This document shows, in pieces, positions 35,313 through 43,641 of a DNA stretch of 64,000 bases (positions within the stretch are counted from its first letter, which is position 1; each line of letters starts with the position of its first letter). Origin of the DNA: a bacterium (GTDB taxonomy: Bacteria > Deinococcota > Deinococci > Deinococcales > Deinococcaceae); the NCBI GenBank assembly GCA_021810505.1, contig JAJZIR010000008.1, forward strand, positions 1,471-65,470. Reading direction: 5' to 3'. Below the pieces are notes generated by a model. That model saw only the letters and a program-made list of their open reading frames with translations, searched no databases and had not been told where the DNA came from. The position numbers and the translations under genes were made by a program.

Positions 35313-36305
35313 TCAGCGGCGGGTACGCCTGCGGATCAGCAACCGCCACAGCAAGAGCAGGATCAGGAGTGCGATTCCGGCCAGCTCAGAGAACTCCTCG
35401 TCCGGCCCGCGCAGGAGCAGAGCGAAGAGCATGGCATATAGGACCAGCAGGGTGGCGTAGCTCCAAGCCCGCTCGCTGCGGCTGGGCGGCGGGGTAGACC
35501 TCCGCCAAGAGCGCAGGGGCTGCGGGCTCTCCCCCTTCCAATCCGGCAGGGTGATGGCCAAGGAGGGCCTGGGCTCGCCGCCCAGAGCGACCACCGCCAC
35601 GGTGACGTTGTCCTGGGGAGAGCGCTCTAAGGCCGAGCGCAGCAAAGCCCGGGCTGCCTGCTCGGGGGGGGCTTGGTCAGCCACCGCCAGCTCGGCTTCC
35701 TCCAACACCGAAGTCAGCCCATCGCTGCACAGGATCAGGCGGTCGAAGGGTCTGAGCAGGACGCCCTTCAGGTCGATCTTGAGCTGCGGGAAGCCGCCGG
35801 CCGCGTTAGACACCACGTGGCGCCACTGGTGGAGTCGCAACTCCTGGGTGGCTAGCAGGCCCAGGCGGTGCTGCTCGGCTACCCAAGAGTGGTCCCTGGT
35901 CAGGGGAGTAAGAGCCCCCCCGCGCAGCAGGTAGGCCCTAGCGTCGCCGGCGCTGGCGATCAGGGCCACGTTTCCCTCCAGCGCAACGACGACTAGGGTA
36001 GCCCCCATACCGCGGTGTCCCGCCTGGCGCGAGGCCTGGAAAACCTCCAAGTTGGCCTGCTCCAGCGCGGTCAACAGGCGATCCTGCAGCCGCCCAGAAG
36101 AGGCAGCGAAGCGGGCCAGCAGGCTCTCCACCAGCAGGCGGCTGGCGACGTCTCCGGCCTGGTGCCCGCCCATACCGTCAGCGACAGCGATGAGCGCGCC
36201 GGAAGCAGCGAGGTAGGAGCCAGCGAAATCCTCGTTGCGCTCGCGGCTAGGCCCTCCGTCGCTGGCGATCCCCACCGCCAGGCCGGCTTGGACCGAGTTG
36301 GTCAC
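35313..36305 (-). CDS. PP2C-type Ser/Thr phosphatase with C-terminal membrane anchor
   Basis: A 330-residue protein. Residues 10-240 form a PP2C metal-dependent phosphatase: RERNEDF near 22, ADGMGGHQAGD near 43, SAGDARAYLL near 118, LCSDGLTSVLEE near 195 and SPQDNVTVAVV near 233 carry the metal ligands. A Pro/Ser-rich linker leads to two hydrophobic segments at about 283-299 and 310-325 and a basic tail, so the catalytic domain is held at the inner face of the membrane. The GTG has TATACT six bases upstream. It is the likely counterpart of the kinase at 37235-38053, with signal peptidase I between them. Confidence 0.92.
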   Translation of the reverse strand: MTNSVQAGLAVGIASDGGPSRERNEDFAGSYLAASGALIAVADGMGGHQAGDVASRLLVESLLARFAASSGRLQDRLLTALEQANLEVFQASRQAGHRGMGATLVVVALEGNVALIASAGDARAYLLRGGALTPLTRDHSWVAEQHRLGLLATQELRLHQWRHVVSNAAGGFPQLKIDLKGVLLRPFDRLILCSDGLTSVLEEAELAVADQAPPEQAARALLRSALERSPQDNVTVAVVALGGEPRPSLAITLPDWKGESPQPLRSWRRSTPPPSRSERAWSYATLLVLYAMLFALLLRGPDEEFSELAGIALLILLLLWRLLIRRRTRR

Positions 36306-36311
36306 AAGGCC

Positions 36312-36317
36312 AGTATA
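36312..36317 (-). promoter_or_regulatory. -10 box TATACT for the phosphatase gene
   Basis: TATACT exactly six bases before the GTG of the PP2C gene; no Shine-Dalgarno sequence. One of the clearest leaderless signals in the window. Confidence 0.6.
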
Positions 36318-36330
36318 GGACGCAGGGCGC

Positions 36331-37116
36331 TCAATAGCCTACCTGCCCGGCGATCTTGGCGAAGGCCGGAGGCGGGTCTAGGAAGCGCATGTTGAATTGC
36401 AGGGGCCCGCTCAGCTTGGGCGGCCCATCCACGCTGGAACAGGGCCAAGTGGCGGTTTTCTGGCGCACGAAGGGCCAGACCACCATCACCGCTCGGCCGG
36501 CGATGTTGTCCAGGGGAACCAAGCCGAACAGCCTGGAGTCCTCGCTGCCTTGGGCAGTGCGGTTGTCGCCCATGACGAAGTAGTCTCCCTGGGGGATGGT
36601 GATGGTCTTGCCCAGAGGGACGATGCCCAAGGGGGTGATCTGGTTATGGATATGGTTGGCCAGAACGCTGCTCTGATCCCAGCAACCCTGGGCTCGCCAG
36701 TAATTCGTCGTAAAGCTCTGGTTGAGCTTGTGCCCGTCGATGTACACGTGCCCACGGCTGATCCGGAGGGTATCTCCCGGCACCCCGATGATGCGCTTGA
36801 TAAAGTAAGGCCGGTAGTTCCAGAGGCCGAGGAAGCTGTGCTGATCCTGGGCTCCGGCTGGCGGCTTGAGCACCACGATGTCTCCCCTGTGAAAACGGCC
36901 GATGCCCAGGCGGTGCAGCCAGGTCTCGTATTTGGGGACGATCACCCGCTCACCGGTACGCAGGTTGGGCATCATGCTGTACCCGTCGACCCCCACCAGG
37001 GTGAAACCGAAGGTGGTGACCAATACCGCGAAGACCAGGGCTTCGCCGTAGGGGCGGATGATCTCGCGCCACCACCGTTCCATGGGGGGCATCGGCGAGG
37101 TGCTGTCTCTGCGCAT
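36331..37116 (-). CDS. lepB: Signal peptidase I
   Basis: A 261-residue membrane protease that removes signal peptides from exported proteins. One membrane segment (about 28-44) precedes the catalytic serine in GVDGYSMMPNL near 50; the lysine is in YFIKRIIGVPGDTLRI near 105, and the box E motif is GDNRTAQGSEDSRLFG near 190. The ATG has GAGGAG upstream; earlier in-frame codons lie in the repeat region and give no family sequence. The gene sits between a phosphatase and a kinase gene, in divergent arrangement with the kinase. Confidence 0.95.
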   Translation of the reverse strand: MRRDSTSPMPPMERWWREIIRPYGEALVFAVLVTTFGFTLVGVDGYSMMPNLRTGERVIVPKYETWLHRLGIGRFHRGDIVVLKPPAGAQDQHSFLGLWNYRPYFIKRIIGVPGDTLRISRGHVYIDGHKLNQSFTTNYWRAQGCWDQSSVLANHIHNQITPLGIVPLGKTITIPQGDYFVMGDNRTAQGSEDSRLFGLVPLDNIAGRAVMVVWPFVRQKTATWPCSSVDGPPKLSGPLQFNMRFLDPPPAFAKIAGQVGY

Positions 37117-37178
37117 ATCCACTCTCCTCGCGGCCCCGCTTGCTCCCCGGCCGCTTACAACCCGCCCAGGATACCAAC

Positions 37179-37224
37179 TGGCAGGCAGCAGCTGGTAGAG
37201 TTGGCAGGCAGCAGCTGGTATAGT
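37179..37224. repeat. 23-bp tandem repeat in the lepB-kinase gap
   Basis: 37179-37201 and 37202-37224 are the same 23 bases with one difference, so the ends read TAGAGT and TATAGT; the second is the -10 box of the kinase gene. Part of the unit also forms an inverted repeat with the bases before it (TACCAACTG at 37173-37181 against CAGCTGGTA at 37189-37197, one mismatch). It may be a duplicated promoter element or a regulator site. Confidence 0.8.
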
Positions 37225-37234
37225 CGCAACAGGC

Positions 37235-38053
37235 ATGTCCCTGATCGGGGATCTGGTGTTCAGCCGCTACCGCATCGTCAGGCCCGTCGGCCGCGGCGCC
37301 AGCTGCGTGGTTTTTTTGGCGGTGGACCCAGAGGGTGCTCCATTTGCGCTCAAGGTCTTCCCCCCTCGGCTCAGCCAGCGGGGCCGGCGCGAGTTCGCGC
37401 TGGCCAAGAACCTGCGCCACCCCCACATCAACAAGGTCCTGGAACAGACCGTCATCGATGGCCAGGTCGCGCTCCTGATCGACTTTATACCCGGACGCAT
37501 GCTCAGCCAGGCCTTCTCCAACCCCGCCGGGGTACCGGTAGCCAGTTCCCGGAACCCCGAGCGGCGCCGGGCTTTTCTGAGCAGCCTAGACCAGCTGGGG
37601 AGCGCCCTGGAATACCTGCACGCCAACGGGATCGTTCACAGGGACCTCAAGCCAGCCAACGTGCTGCGGCGTGAGGACGGTTTCACCGTTCTGGTCGACT
37701 TCGATCTCTCTGGGCCGACCGGAGAGCGCTTCAGGAGCTCCCTGATGGTAGGGACTCTGGCCTACATGTCTCCGGAGCAGCTGCGCGGGGAGCCGGCCGA
37801 AGCGGCCAGCGACCTCTACAGCCTGGGGGTGCTGCTCTACTGGGGTCTCAGCGGCGAGCTCCCCTTCTACGGAACGGCCGAGGAGGTGGCGGCCCAGCAG
37901 GATTTGGGCCTCCACCAGGGCCCTGGGGAGCGAGCCGGTTTCCCCGATCCCCTAGACGCCCTGGCGCTGCAGCTGCTGCGGCGCAATCCGTCCGAGCGGC
38001 CAGAAGGCGCCACCGAGGTCCGGATCCGGCTGCGCTCGGGCGTGGTACCCTGA
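37235..38053 (+). CDS. Ser/Thr protein kinase (Hanks type), soluble
   Basis: A 272-residue kinase domain without membrane segment or sensor. The glycine loop is VGRGASCVVF near 18, the ATP lysine is in FALKVF near 40, the catalytic loop HRDLKPANVL near 133 and the activation-segment anchor YMSPEQL near 175. The metal motif reads DFDLSG instead of DFG, an unusual change that some active kinases tolerate. The ATG lies ten bases after TATAGT. It probably phosphorylates Ser/Thr proteins in the cytoplasm, with the nearby PP2C phosphatase reversing it. Targets are not evident; the interposed signal peptidase gene may only be a neighbour. Confidence 0.92.
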   Translation: MSLIGDLVFSRYRIVRPVGRGASCVVFLAVDPEGAPFALKVFPPRLSQRGRREFALAKNLRHPHINKVLEQTVIDGQVALLIDFIPGRMLSQAFSNPAGVPVASSRNPERRRAFLSSLDQLGSALEYLHANGIVHRDLKPANVLRREDGFTVLVDFDLSGPTGERFRSSLMVGTLAYMSPEQLRGEPAEAASDLYSLGVLLYWGLSGELPFYGTAEEVAAQQDLGLHQGPGERAGFPDPLDALALQLLRRNPSERPEGATEVRIRLRSGVVP

Positions 38054-38097
38054 GCCATGCTGGACCGACCCGCGTATTCCCAGAATCGAGCTGGGCT

Positions 38098-38904
38098 TTG
38101 GGCTTGATCTCCGCAGCCATCCTGCCGCACGGCACCGGACTGCTGCCCGGTCGCGGCGAAAGTGGAAACGGTTTCCGGGCGGCCCGGACCGCGGCCCTGC
38201 AGGTCTGCGCAGACCTGGCGGAGAGCCGGCCCGAGCTGTTGGTATTGGCTTGGCCGCACGGCCTCCGGCCTGAGGGTTTCAGCGCCGCGGTCACCGCCGA
38301 GAGCGCGGGTGGGCGCCAGGGTGACCTAGAAGTCGAGGTCACCCTGGACCGGGATTTCGCCCGGAGGTGGGCGGCTGCTTGCCGGGAGCAGGGCTGGGCA
38401 GTTTACGGGGTAGGGATCGGCACCGATCAGGGGCCGCTAGCGCGCCTGGAACTGGACTGGGGCGCCTTCGTGCCGCTCTACCTGCTCAGCGAGGTCCTGA
38501 AGCCGCTCCCCCGGGTCGTGCTGGTCGCACCTAGGCGAGACGGCGCCCTGCGCGAGCTCATCGCAACCGGCCGGGTTCTAGCCGAAGTCAGCCGGGAGCA
38601 GCGGGTCGCCCTGATCGCCAGCGCCGACCAGGCCCACGCCCACCGCCAGGACGGGCCCTACGGCTTCCACCCAGCAGCGGCCTGGTACGACAGCGCCGTG
38701 GAGCGGCTGGTCCGGGACGGAAAGCTATCCAGCCTAGCCGACTTGGACTTGGAGCGGGTCCACCTGGCTAGGCCGGACAGCCTTTGGCAGATGCTGCTGC
38801 TGGCCGGCGCGATCGGCGACATCCGGCCGCTGCGCTGCCACTACACGGCTCCCAGCTATTTCGGCCTGCTCAGCGCCAGCTTCTTCCGGAAGGAGGCGAG
38901 TTGA
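38098..38904 (+). CDS. LigB/MEMO-like class III extradiol dioxygenase family protein
   Basis: A 268-residue protein of the class III extradiol dioxygenase superfamily, with the metal-site regions SAAILPHGTGLLPG at the N-terminus, WPHGLRPEGF near 53 and SADQAHAHRQDGPYGFHPA near 183, where the histidines would hold a non-haem iron. The family includes aromatic ring-cleaving enzymes and the MEMO-like proteins found with AMMECR1 and radical SAM partners; none of those partners is here. The TTG at 38098 gives the full family N-terminus; a second TTG two codons on is equally possible. It may follow the kinase on one transcript, 44 bases downstream. Function unknown. Confidence 0.65.
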   Translation: MGLISAAILPHGTGLLPGRGESGNGFRAARTAALQVCADLAESRPELLVLAWPHGLRPEGFSAAVTAESAGGRQGDLEVEVTLDRDFARRWAAACREQGWAVYGVGIGTDQGPLARLELDWGAFVPLYLLSEVLKPLPRVVLVAPRRDGALRELIATGRVLAEVSREQRVALIASADQAHAHRQDGPYGFHPAAAWYDSAVERLVRDGKLSSLADLDLERVHLARPDSLWQMLLLAGAIGDIRPLRCHYTAPSYFGLLSASFFRKEAS

Positions 38905-38941
38905 CAGCCTGACCAACGGCTGCTAACCTGGCCTAGCCCTC

Positions 38942-39047
<106 letters not shown>

Positions 39048-39061
39048 CGGTCACCACACCT

Positions 39062-39091
39062 TTGACGTCTGTCCCGGGCAGCTTGTAGCAT
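39062..39091 (+). promoter_or_regulatory. Promoter of the small lipoprotein gene
   Basis: TTGACG (39062-39067), 18 bases, TAGCAT (39086-39091), then six bases and the ATG at 39098. This is the clearest full -35/-10 example of a leaderless promoter here. Confidence 0.65.
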
Positions 39092-39097
39092 GCAGCT

Positions 39098-39475
39098 ATG
39101 CCTCACCCCCGGCGGCTTGCCCTGCTCGCGCTGGCCAGCTTAGCGCTGGGCGGCTGCAGCTTAGAGAGTGGCGCCCAGACCACACCGCTGGCTCTTCCGG
39201 GTGGCTTGGTGGCTTTGATCGACTATCCGGGTGCGCAGCAGCTCCACCGATCGGCCCGAGGCTACGGCACCCTGGACTTCCAAGTCAGCCACGCCGACCT
39301 GCGGCGGGTCTTCGATCTCTATGACGCCCAGCTATTGGCCCTGGGGTGGGTGAGGACCGAACGGGTCTTCATCGGCGACCGGGCCTTCGCCCACTACACC
39401 AGGAAAGGACGGGTCCTGGTCCTGGAGGTGACCCACCCTGCACTGGACAGTTACCGCGTCGCGTTTCTCCCGTAG
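39098..39475 (+). CDS. Small lipoprotein of unknown function
   Basis: A 125-residue exported lipoprotein. Residues 1-19 are a signal with the lipobox LGGC; the mature part has a short Ser/Gly linker and a 90-residue alpha/beta domain (DFQVSHADLRRVFDLYDAQL, then LGWVRTERVFIG, then HYTRKGRVLVLEV). No named family was recognised; small lipoproteins with this split are common in Deinococcota. Its 3' end overlaps the start region of the next exported protein by about 38 bases. The ATG is fixed by the leaderless promoter at 39062-39091. Confidence 0.8.
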   Translation: MPHPRRLALLALASLALGGCSLESGAQTTPLALPGGLVALIDYPGAQQLHRSARGYGTLDFQVSHADLRRVFDLYDAQLLALGWVRTERVFIGDRAFAHYTRKGRVLVLEVTHPALDSYRVAFLP

Positions 39476-40352
39476 CGCCCTCGCCACCCTGGGCCTACTG
39501 CTCGCGGGCGCCCGGGCGGCTGACCTGCGGGTCAGCCTGGCCCAGACCAGCCATACCAGCTTCCGGCTGGGCGTACACGGCATCCCGCTCCCGAGCGGTT
39601 TTTCCGGCCTGATCTCGGCCGGTGATCAGAGCTTCAGCGCCGGGCTGGGAAAGTCCTTCCAGCTGGGACCGGCCGGTTTCCTGAGCGCCTCGGGAAGGCT
39701 CTGGCTGGGAGTTCAGGGGGGTGGATTGATCGACCTGTTCGCCCAGGGGGTCTTGGGCGGCGCGGCCGGGCGGCTCCGGCTGGAAGCCTGGAACGCCCCC
39801 CTGGACCACTTCTCTCCCCTAGCCACCTTGGACTCCTCCGCTCTGAGCCGGGGCGCTGCCAGCACGCTGCCCAGCGGCCAGCAGCTGCACCTGGTCACCA
39901 CCTTCCGCGCCGGCAGGGCGCTGCTGCTGCGGGTGGGGAGCCGGGCCGGGGCGCAGTCCTCGCTCTCGGCAGCGCTGATCCTGCCGAGAGGAGCCGGTCG
40001 CTACCAGATCGGCACCCTGTTAGCCCAGAGCACCGCCGGGGCGATGTTGGCGCTTACCTTAGGGGGTGAGCTGGCTCTCAGCCCGAGCTGGACCCTGCAG
40101 GCGCTGGGGCTGCTGGGCTCTAACCGAGCCGGCCTGGTCGGCGGCGGCGCGCTCAAGGTCAGCTGGCAAGGGGGCGGCGCGCTCAGGAAGCTGAGCGCCT
40201 TCCTGAGCGCCACCCCTTGGGAGCCGAACAGCCTGCCTCTGCGCTACGGGGCAGCAGCCACCTGGCAGCTCAGCTCCGACCAGTTGGCGCTGCGCTTAGC
40301 AGCTGGCTCAGGGCAGGCCGGAGCGGAGCTCCAAGGCCGCCTGCCGCTCTGA
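39438..40352 (+). CDS. Exported beta-rich protein, apparently with a CTG start
   Basis: A 304-residue protein if begun at the CTG at 39438. Its N-terminus, LHWTVTASRFSRSALATLGL followed by LLAGARAAD, is a good signal peptide, and the rest is alternating hydrophobic and polar strands (DLRVSLAQTSHTSFRLGVHG, WLGVQGGGLIDLFAQGVLGG, LRLAAGSGQAGAEL), as in outer-membrane barrels or barrel-like proteins. No ATG, GTG or TTG occurs in frame between an upstream TGA and 39726; a TTG at 39726 would give a 208-residue protein without a signal. Either a rare CTG start, coupled to the overlapping lipoprotein gene, or a frameshift is needed. It precedes polA, convergent. Confidence 0.6.
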   Translation: MHWTVTASRFSRSALATLGLLLAGARAADLRVSLAQTSHTSFRLGVHGIPLPSGFSGLISAGDQSFSAGLGKSFQLGPAGFLSASGRLWLGVQGGGLIDLFAQGVLGGAAGRLRLEAWNAPLDHFSPLATLDSSALSRGAASTLPSGQQLHLVTTFRAGRALLLRVGSRAGAQSSLSAALILPRGAGRYQIGTLLAQSTAGAMLALTLGGELALSPSWTLQALGLLGSNRAGLVGGGALKVSWQGGGALRKLSAFLSATPWEPNSLPLRYGAAATWQLSSDQLALRLAAGSGQAGAELQGRLPL

Positions 40353-40360
40353 GACCCACC

Positions 40361-42865
40361 TCACTTGGCCTCGAACCAGCTGGCGCCTCGGCCGACTTCC
40401 ACCGCTAGGGGCACCGCCAGCTCCATGGCTCCCTCCATGGCCGAGACCAGGAGGGACTCGGCTTCCCCCTGGCGGTCCAGAGGCGCCTCGATCAGCAGCT
40501 CGTCGTGAACCTGCAGCAGCAGGAAACCGCCCAGCGCCCTCAGCGCAGGATCCAGGCGAACCATGGCGCGCTTGATGATGTCGGCGGCGGTCCCCTGAAC
40601 CGGCATGTTGTAGGCTACCCGCTCGGCGGCCTCGCGCAGGACGGCGTTGGGGCTGGCCAGTTCCGGCACGTAGCGGCGCCGACCCAGCAGGGTCTCGGCG
40701 TACCCGGTCTGGCGGCAACGCTCCAAGGTCTCTTGGATATAGCGGTGAATACCGGGAAAGATGGCAAAGTAGCGGTCGATGAACGCCTGAGCCTCCCTGC
40801 GCCCGATGTGCAGCTCCCCGGAGAGCCGGTGGGCGCTCATCCCGTAGATGATCCCGAAGTTGACGGTCTTGGCCGCCCGGCGCTGCTCCGCGGTCACCGC
40901 CTCCTCGGAGACGCCGAACAGCTCGCTGGCGGTCCTCCGGTGGATATCGGCGCCGGAGGCGAAAGCGCCCTGCAGCTGGGCGTCTCCGGTGATGTGGGCC
41001 AGGACCCGCAGCTCGATCTGGCTGTAGTCTGCGCAGATCAGGAGCATCCCCGGCGAAGCCAAGAAGCCCTTGCGGATCTCGCGGCCCAGCTCGGTGCGGA
41101 TGGGGATGTTCTGCAGATTGGGATTGACCGAGCTGAGGCGGCCGGTCGCTACCGCGGTCTGGTTGTAAGAGGTGTGCAGCCGGCCGCTGCGCGGGTTCAC
41201 CAAGCTGGGCAGGGGATCCAGGTAGGTCCCCTTGAGTTTGCTGAGCTCACGGTGATCCAGAAGCAGCGGGACGATCGGGTGATCGTCCCGGAGCGCCTCC
41301 AACACCGCCGCCGCGGTGGAGCGCTTGTTGGTCAGGCGGGTTCTCTTGCCGCTAGCGAGCCGCAGCTCATCGTACAGTACCCGCTCCAGCTGGTCGCGGC
41401 TGGCCACGTTGAAGGGATGGCCGGCCGCGGCAAAGATCTGCTCCTCCAGGGCAGCCAAGCGCTGCGCGGCCACCTCGCTCAGGGCGCGCAAGTAGGCGGT
41501 GTCCAGCAGGATCCCCCTAGCTTCCATCCCGGCCAGAACCTCGGAGAGCGGGAGCTCGACGTCGCGGTAGAGGCTGGCCAGAGGCCCCTGGAGCCTGGGG
41601 CGCAGCGCCAGGTCCAGCTGCTCGGCGACCTGAGCGCGCAGCGGGGGTGCGTCCGGCCAGGCGCGGTCTAGGTGTCGCCTGACCGCCCCTTCCGGTGTCC
41701 CATCGGAAGAGTCGAGCAGGTAAGCCATCAAGAGGGGGTCTTCCCCGCTGCTGACCGCGCAATCTTCCTGTTTGAGCCGGCCAGCCAGGCTCTTGGCCGC
41801 CACCGCGTTCAGCGCGCCGCGCAGCAACCAGGCCTGGCCTGGAGGGGGCTGGTAGAGGCTGCGCCCATCCCAAGCCCCCAGCTCCAAGCCTCCTTCTGGG
41901 CCCAGGCGGTAACCGTAGTAGTGCGCGCCGGCAGGCGGCTCGGGGAGCTCTAGGACTTCCGGATCGGCAGGGACCTGGGCGCCGCCTTGGGAAAGAGGCT
42001 GCAGAAAAGCTTCCAGCTCAGCCGACAGACCGCTGAACTCCAAACTGTGCAGAGCAGACATCAGCTCGGGGAGCTGAGGGCGCAGGCTGCGCAGCTCTCC
42101 CCAGTCCATGGGGAGGTCCAGATCGGTGACGATCTTGCTCAGGCGGCGGCTGAGCAAGATCTGCTCTAGGCTGGCCTGGAGCAGGCGGGCGGTCTTGGGG
42201 GGTTCCAGCGTACCTCTCTGCAGGACGTCTAGGATAGCGTCCAGGCTGCCGTAGCGGGCCAGCAGCGCCGCAGCCCCGACAGGACCGATACCCTTGGCCC
42301 CAGGGATGTTGTCGCTGGAGTCGCCGGTCAAGGCGCGATAGTCCACCCACTGATCGACGCGCACGCCGTATTTATCCAAGACCTCTTGGGGACCGATGCG
42401 CTCGCCGGAAGCCCCTAACACCCAGATGCGCTCGCCGAGCAGCTGGTAGCTGTCGCGGTCCGAAGTGAGGATCGCCACGTCGAAGCCCCGTTCGGCGGCC
42501 TGCAGCGCCAGGCTGCCGATCACGTCGTCGGCCTCGTACCCGGGTAGCTCCAGGCGGATTAAGCCGATCAGATCGACCAGAGCGCGGATCCAGTCGATCT
42601 GCTGGGGAAGATCCGGGGGCGTAGCCGCCCGGCCGCCCTTGTAGTCTGCGTACTCTAGGTGCCGAAAGCTGGGAGCCGGGGGATCGAAGACGACCACCGG
42701 GGCAGCGCCCTCCTTGAGCAGGCGCAGCACCATGCGCAGGAATCCGAAGACCGCTTGTACCGGCTCTCCCCGGCTCGTGGTCAATGCCCGGATAGCGAAG
42801 TAGCTGCGGAAGGCCAGGGCGTGCCCGTCGATCAGCGTGATCCTCTCCACCGGAGCGGATGCCAT
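40361..42865 (-). CDS. polA: DNA polymerase I, Thermus-like
   Basis: An 834-residue family A polymerase. Residues 1-290 are the 5' nuclease (VFDPPAPSFRH, LTSDRDSYQLL, ALTGDSSDNIPGAKGIGP); residues 290-420 match the inactive 3'-5' exonuclease domain of Thermus and show no DxE pair; residues 420-834 are the polymerase, with TGRLSSVNPNLQNIP, DYSQIELRVLAH, RRAAKTVNFGIIYGMSAHRL (read in two parts) and QVHDELLIEAP. The enzyme fills gaps and removes primers but should not proofread. The ATG at 42865 is fixed by TACACT six bases upstream; an earlier in-frame extension lies in the divergent menG region. The length and the sequence are the best phylum marker here. Confidence 0.97.
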   Translation of the reverse strand: MASAPVERITLIDGHALAFRSYFAIRALTTSRGEPVQAVFGFLRMVLRLLKEGAAPVVVFDPPAPSFRHLEYADYKGGRAATPPDLPQQIDWIRALVDLIGLIRLELPGYEADDVIGSLALQAAERGFDVAILTSDRDSYQLLGERIWVLGASGERIGPQEVLDKYGVRVDQWVDYRALTGDSSDNIPGAKGIGPVGAAALLARYGSLDAILDVLQRGTLEPPKTARLLQASLEQILLSRRLSKIVTDLDLPMDWGELRSLRPQLPELMSALHSLEFSGLSAELEAFLQPLSQGGAQVPADPEVLELPEPPAGAHYYGYRLGPEGGLELGAWDGRSLYQPPPGQAWLLRGALNAVAAKSLAGRLKQEDCAVSSGEDPLLMAYLLDSSDGTPEGAVRRHLDRAWPDAPPLRAQVAEQLDLALRPRLQGPLASLYRDVELPLSEVLAGMEARGILLDTAYLRALSEVAAQRLAALEEQIFAAAGHPFNVASRDQLERVLYDELRLASGKRTRLTNKRSTAAAVLEALRDDHPIVPLLLDHRELSKLKGTYLDPLPSLVNPRSGRLHTSYNQTAVATGRLSSVNPNLQNIPIRTELGREIRKGFLASPGMLLICADYSQIELRVLAHITGDAQLQGAFASGADIHRRTASELFGVSEEAVTAEQRRAAKTVNFGIIYGMSAHRLSGELHIGRREAQAFIDRYFAIFPGIHRYIQETLERCRQTGYAETLLGRRRYVPELASPNAVLREAAERVAYNMPVQGTAADIIKRAMVRLDPALRALGGFLLLQVHDELLIEAPLDRQGEAESLLVSAMEGAMELAVPLAVEVGRGASWFEAK

Positions 42866-42871
42866 GCCGTC

Positions 42872-42877
42872 AGTGTA
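42872..42877 (-). promoter_or_regulatory. -10 box TACACT for polA
   Basis: TACACT lies six bases before the polA ATG. The divergent menG start has CATGAT six bases upstream on the other strand (42910-42915), so both genes look leaderless and share a 56-base gap. Confidence 0.55.
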
Positions 42878-42921
42878 CCCGCTCACAGGGCAGAGCAGCT
42901 GCTCCGTGGCATGATGGTCCC

Positions 42922-43641
42922 ATGTTGCCATCGCCCGGAGAAGACGCCGACAAGGCCGGGCCGGTAAGGGCCATGTTCAGCCAGATCGCCGGCAGCTACG
43001 ACGCGCTCAACCGGCTCTTCACCGCTGGTATCGACCTGCTCTGGCGCAGGGAGGCAGCGTTGGAAGTGCTGTCCTGTGGGCCTAAGGAGGTGCTCGACCT
43101 GGCCACCGGCACCGGCGACCTAGCCCTCGCCCTGGCGCGGCTAGCCCCCGAGCTGGAGATCACCGCCTGCGATTTCACCGAGGCGATGCTGGAGCGGGCC
43201 AGGCACAAAGCCGAGCGGGCCGGGCTAGCGGTCCACTTCCTACAAGGCGACGCTCTGGCGCTACCCTTCGGGGAAAACCGCTTCGACGCGGTGTGCTGCG
43301 CCTTCGGTTTCCGCAACTTCGCCGACTTCGGGGCGGCGCTGTCCGAGATCCTGCGGGTGCTGAAGCCCCAGGGCAAGCTGGTCATCTTGGAGCTCAGCCC
43401 GCCCGGGCGGTCGCTGACCAGCCTGCTCTACCGAGCGTACTTCGAGCAGCTGCTGCCGGTGCTGGGCGAGCGGCTGAGCGGCCAGGCCGCCTACCGCTAC
43501 CTACCCGCCTCGGTGGCCGCCTTCCCCAGCCCAGAGGCTCTAGCCCAGCGGATGCGCAGCTGCGGCTTTCAAGCCCGCTACCGCAGGCTCAGCGGCGGTA
43601 TCGCCGCACTGCACGTCGGGGTCAAGCCGGAGGTGGCGTGA
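42922..43641 (+). CDS. menG: Demethylmenaquinone/ubiquinone-biosynthesis methyltransferase
   Basis: A 239-residue SAM-dependent methyltransferase that adds the last methyl group to menaquinone. The N-terminus AMFSQIAGSYDALNRLFTAG and the SAM motif EVLDLATGTGDLALALARL, near 60, are hallmarks of the UbiE/MenG family; FGFRNFADFGAALSEILRVL and KLVILELSPPG follow. The quinone type is taken to be menaquinone from the phylum. The start is the ATG at 42922. Its GTGA overlap with the next gene begins a coupled run menG, gidA-like, trmB, priA. Confidence 0.93.
   Translation: MLPSPGEDADKAGPVRAMFSQIAGSYDALNRLFTAGIDLLWRREAALEVLSCGPKEVLDLATGTGDLALALARLAPELEITACDFTEAMLERARHKAERAGLAVHFLQGDALALPFGENRFDAVCCAFGFRNFADFGAALSEILRVLKPQGKLVILELSPPGRSLTSLLYRAYFEQLLPVLGERLSGQAAYRYLPASVAAFPSPEALAQRMRSCGFQARYRRLSGGIAALHVGVKPEVA

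Noticed and set aside
40505-41671. Long open frame opposite polA
   Set aside because: It mirrors the polA codons, has no family features and lies wholly inside a certain gene.
43293-43637. Upstream extension of the GidA-like frame
   Set aside because: It overlaps menG in another frame and has no family similarity; the GTG at 43638 gives the complete FAD motif.
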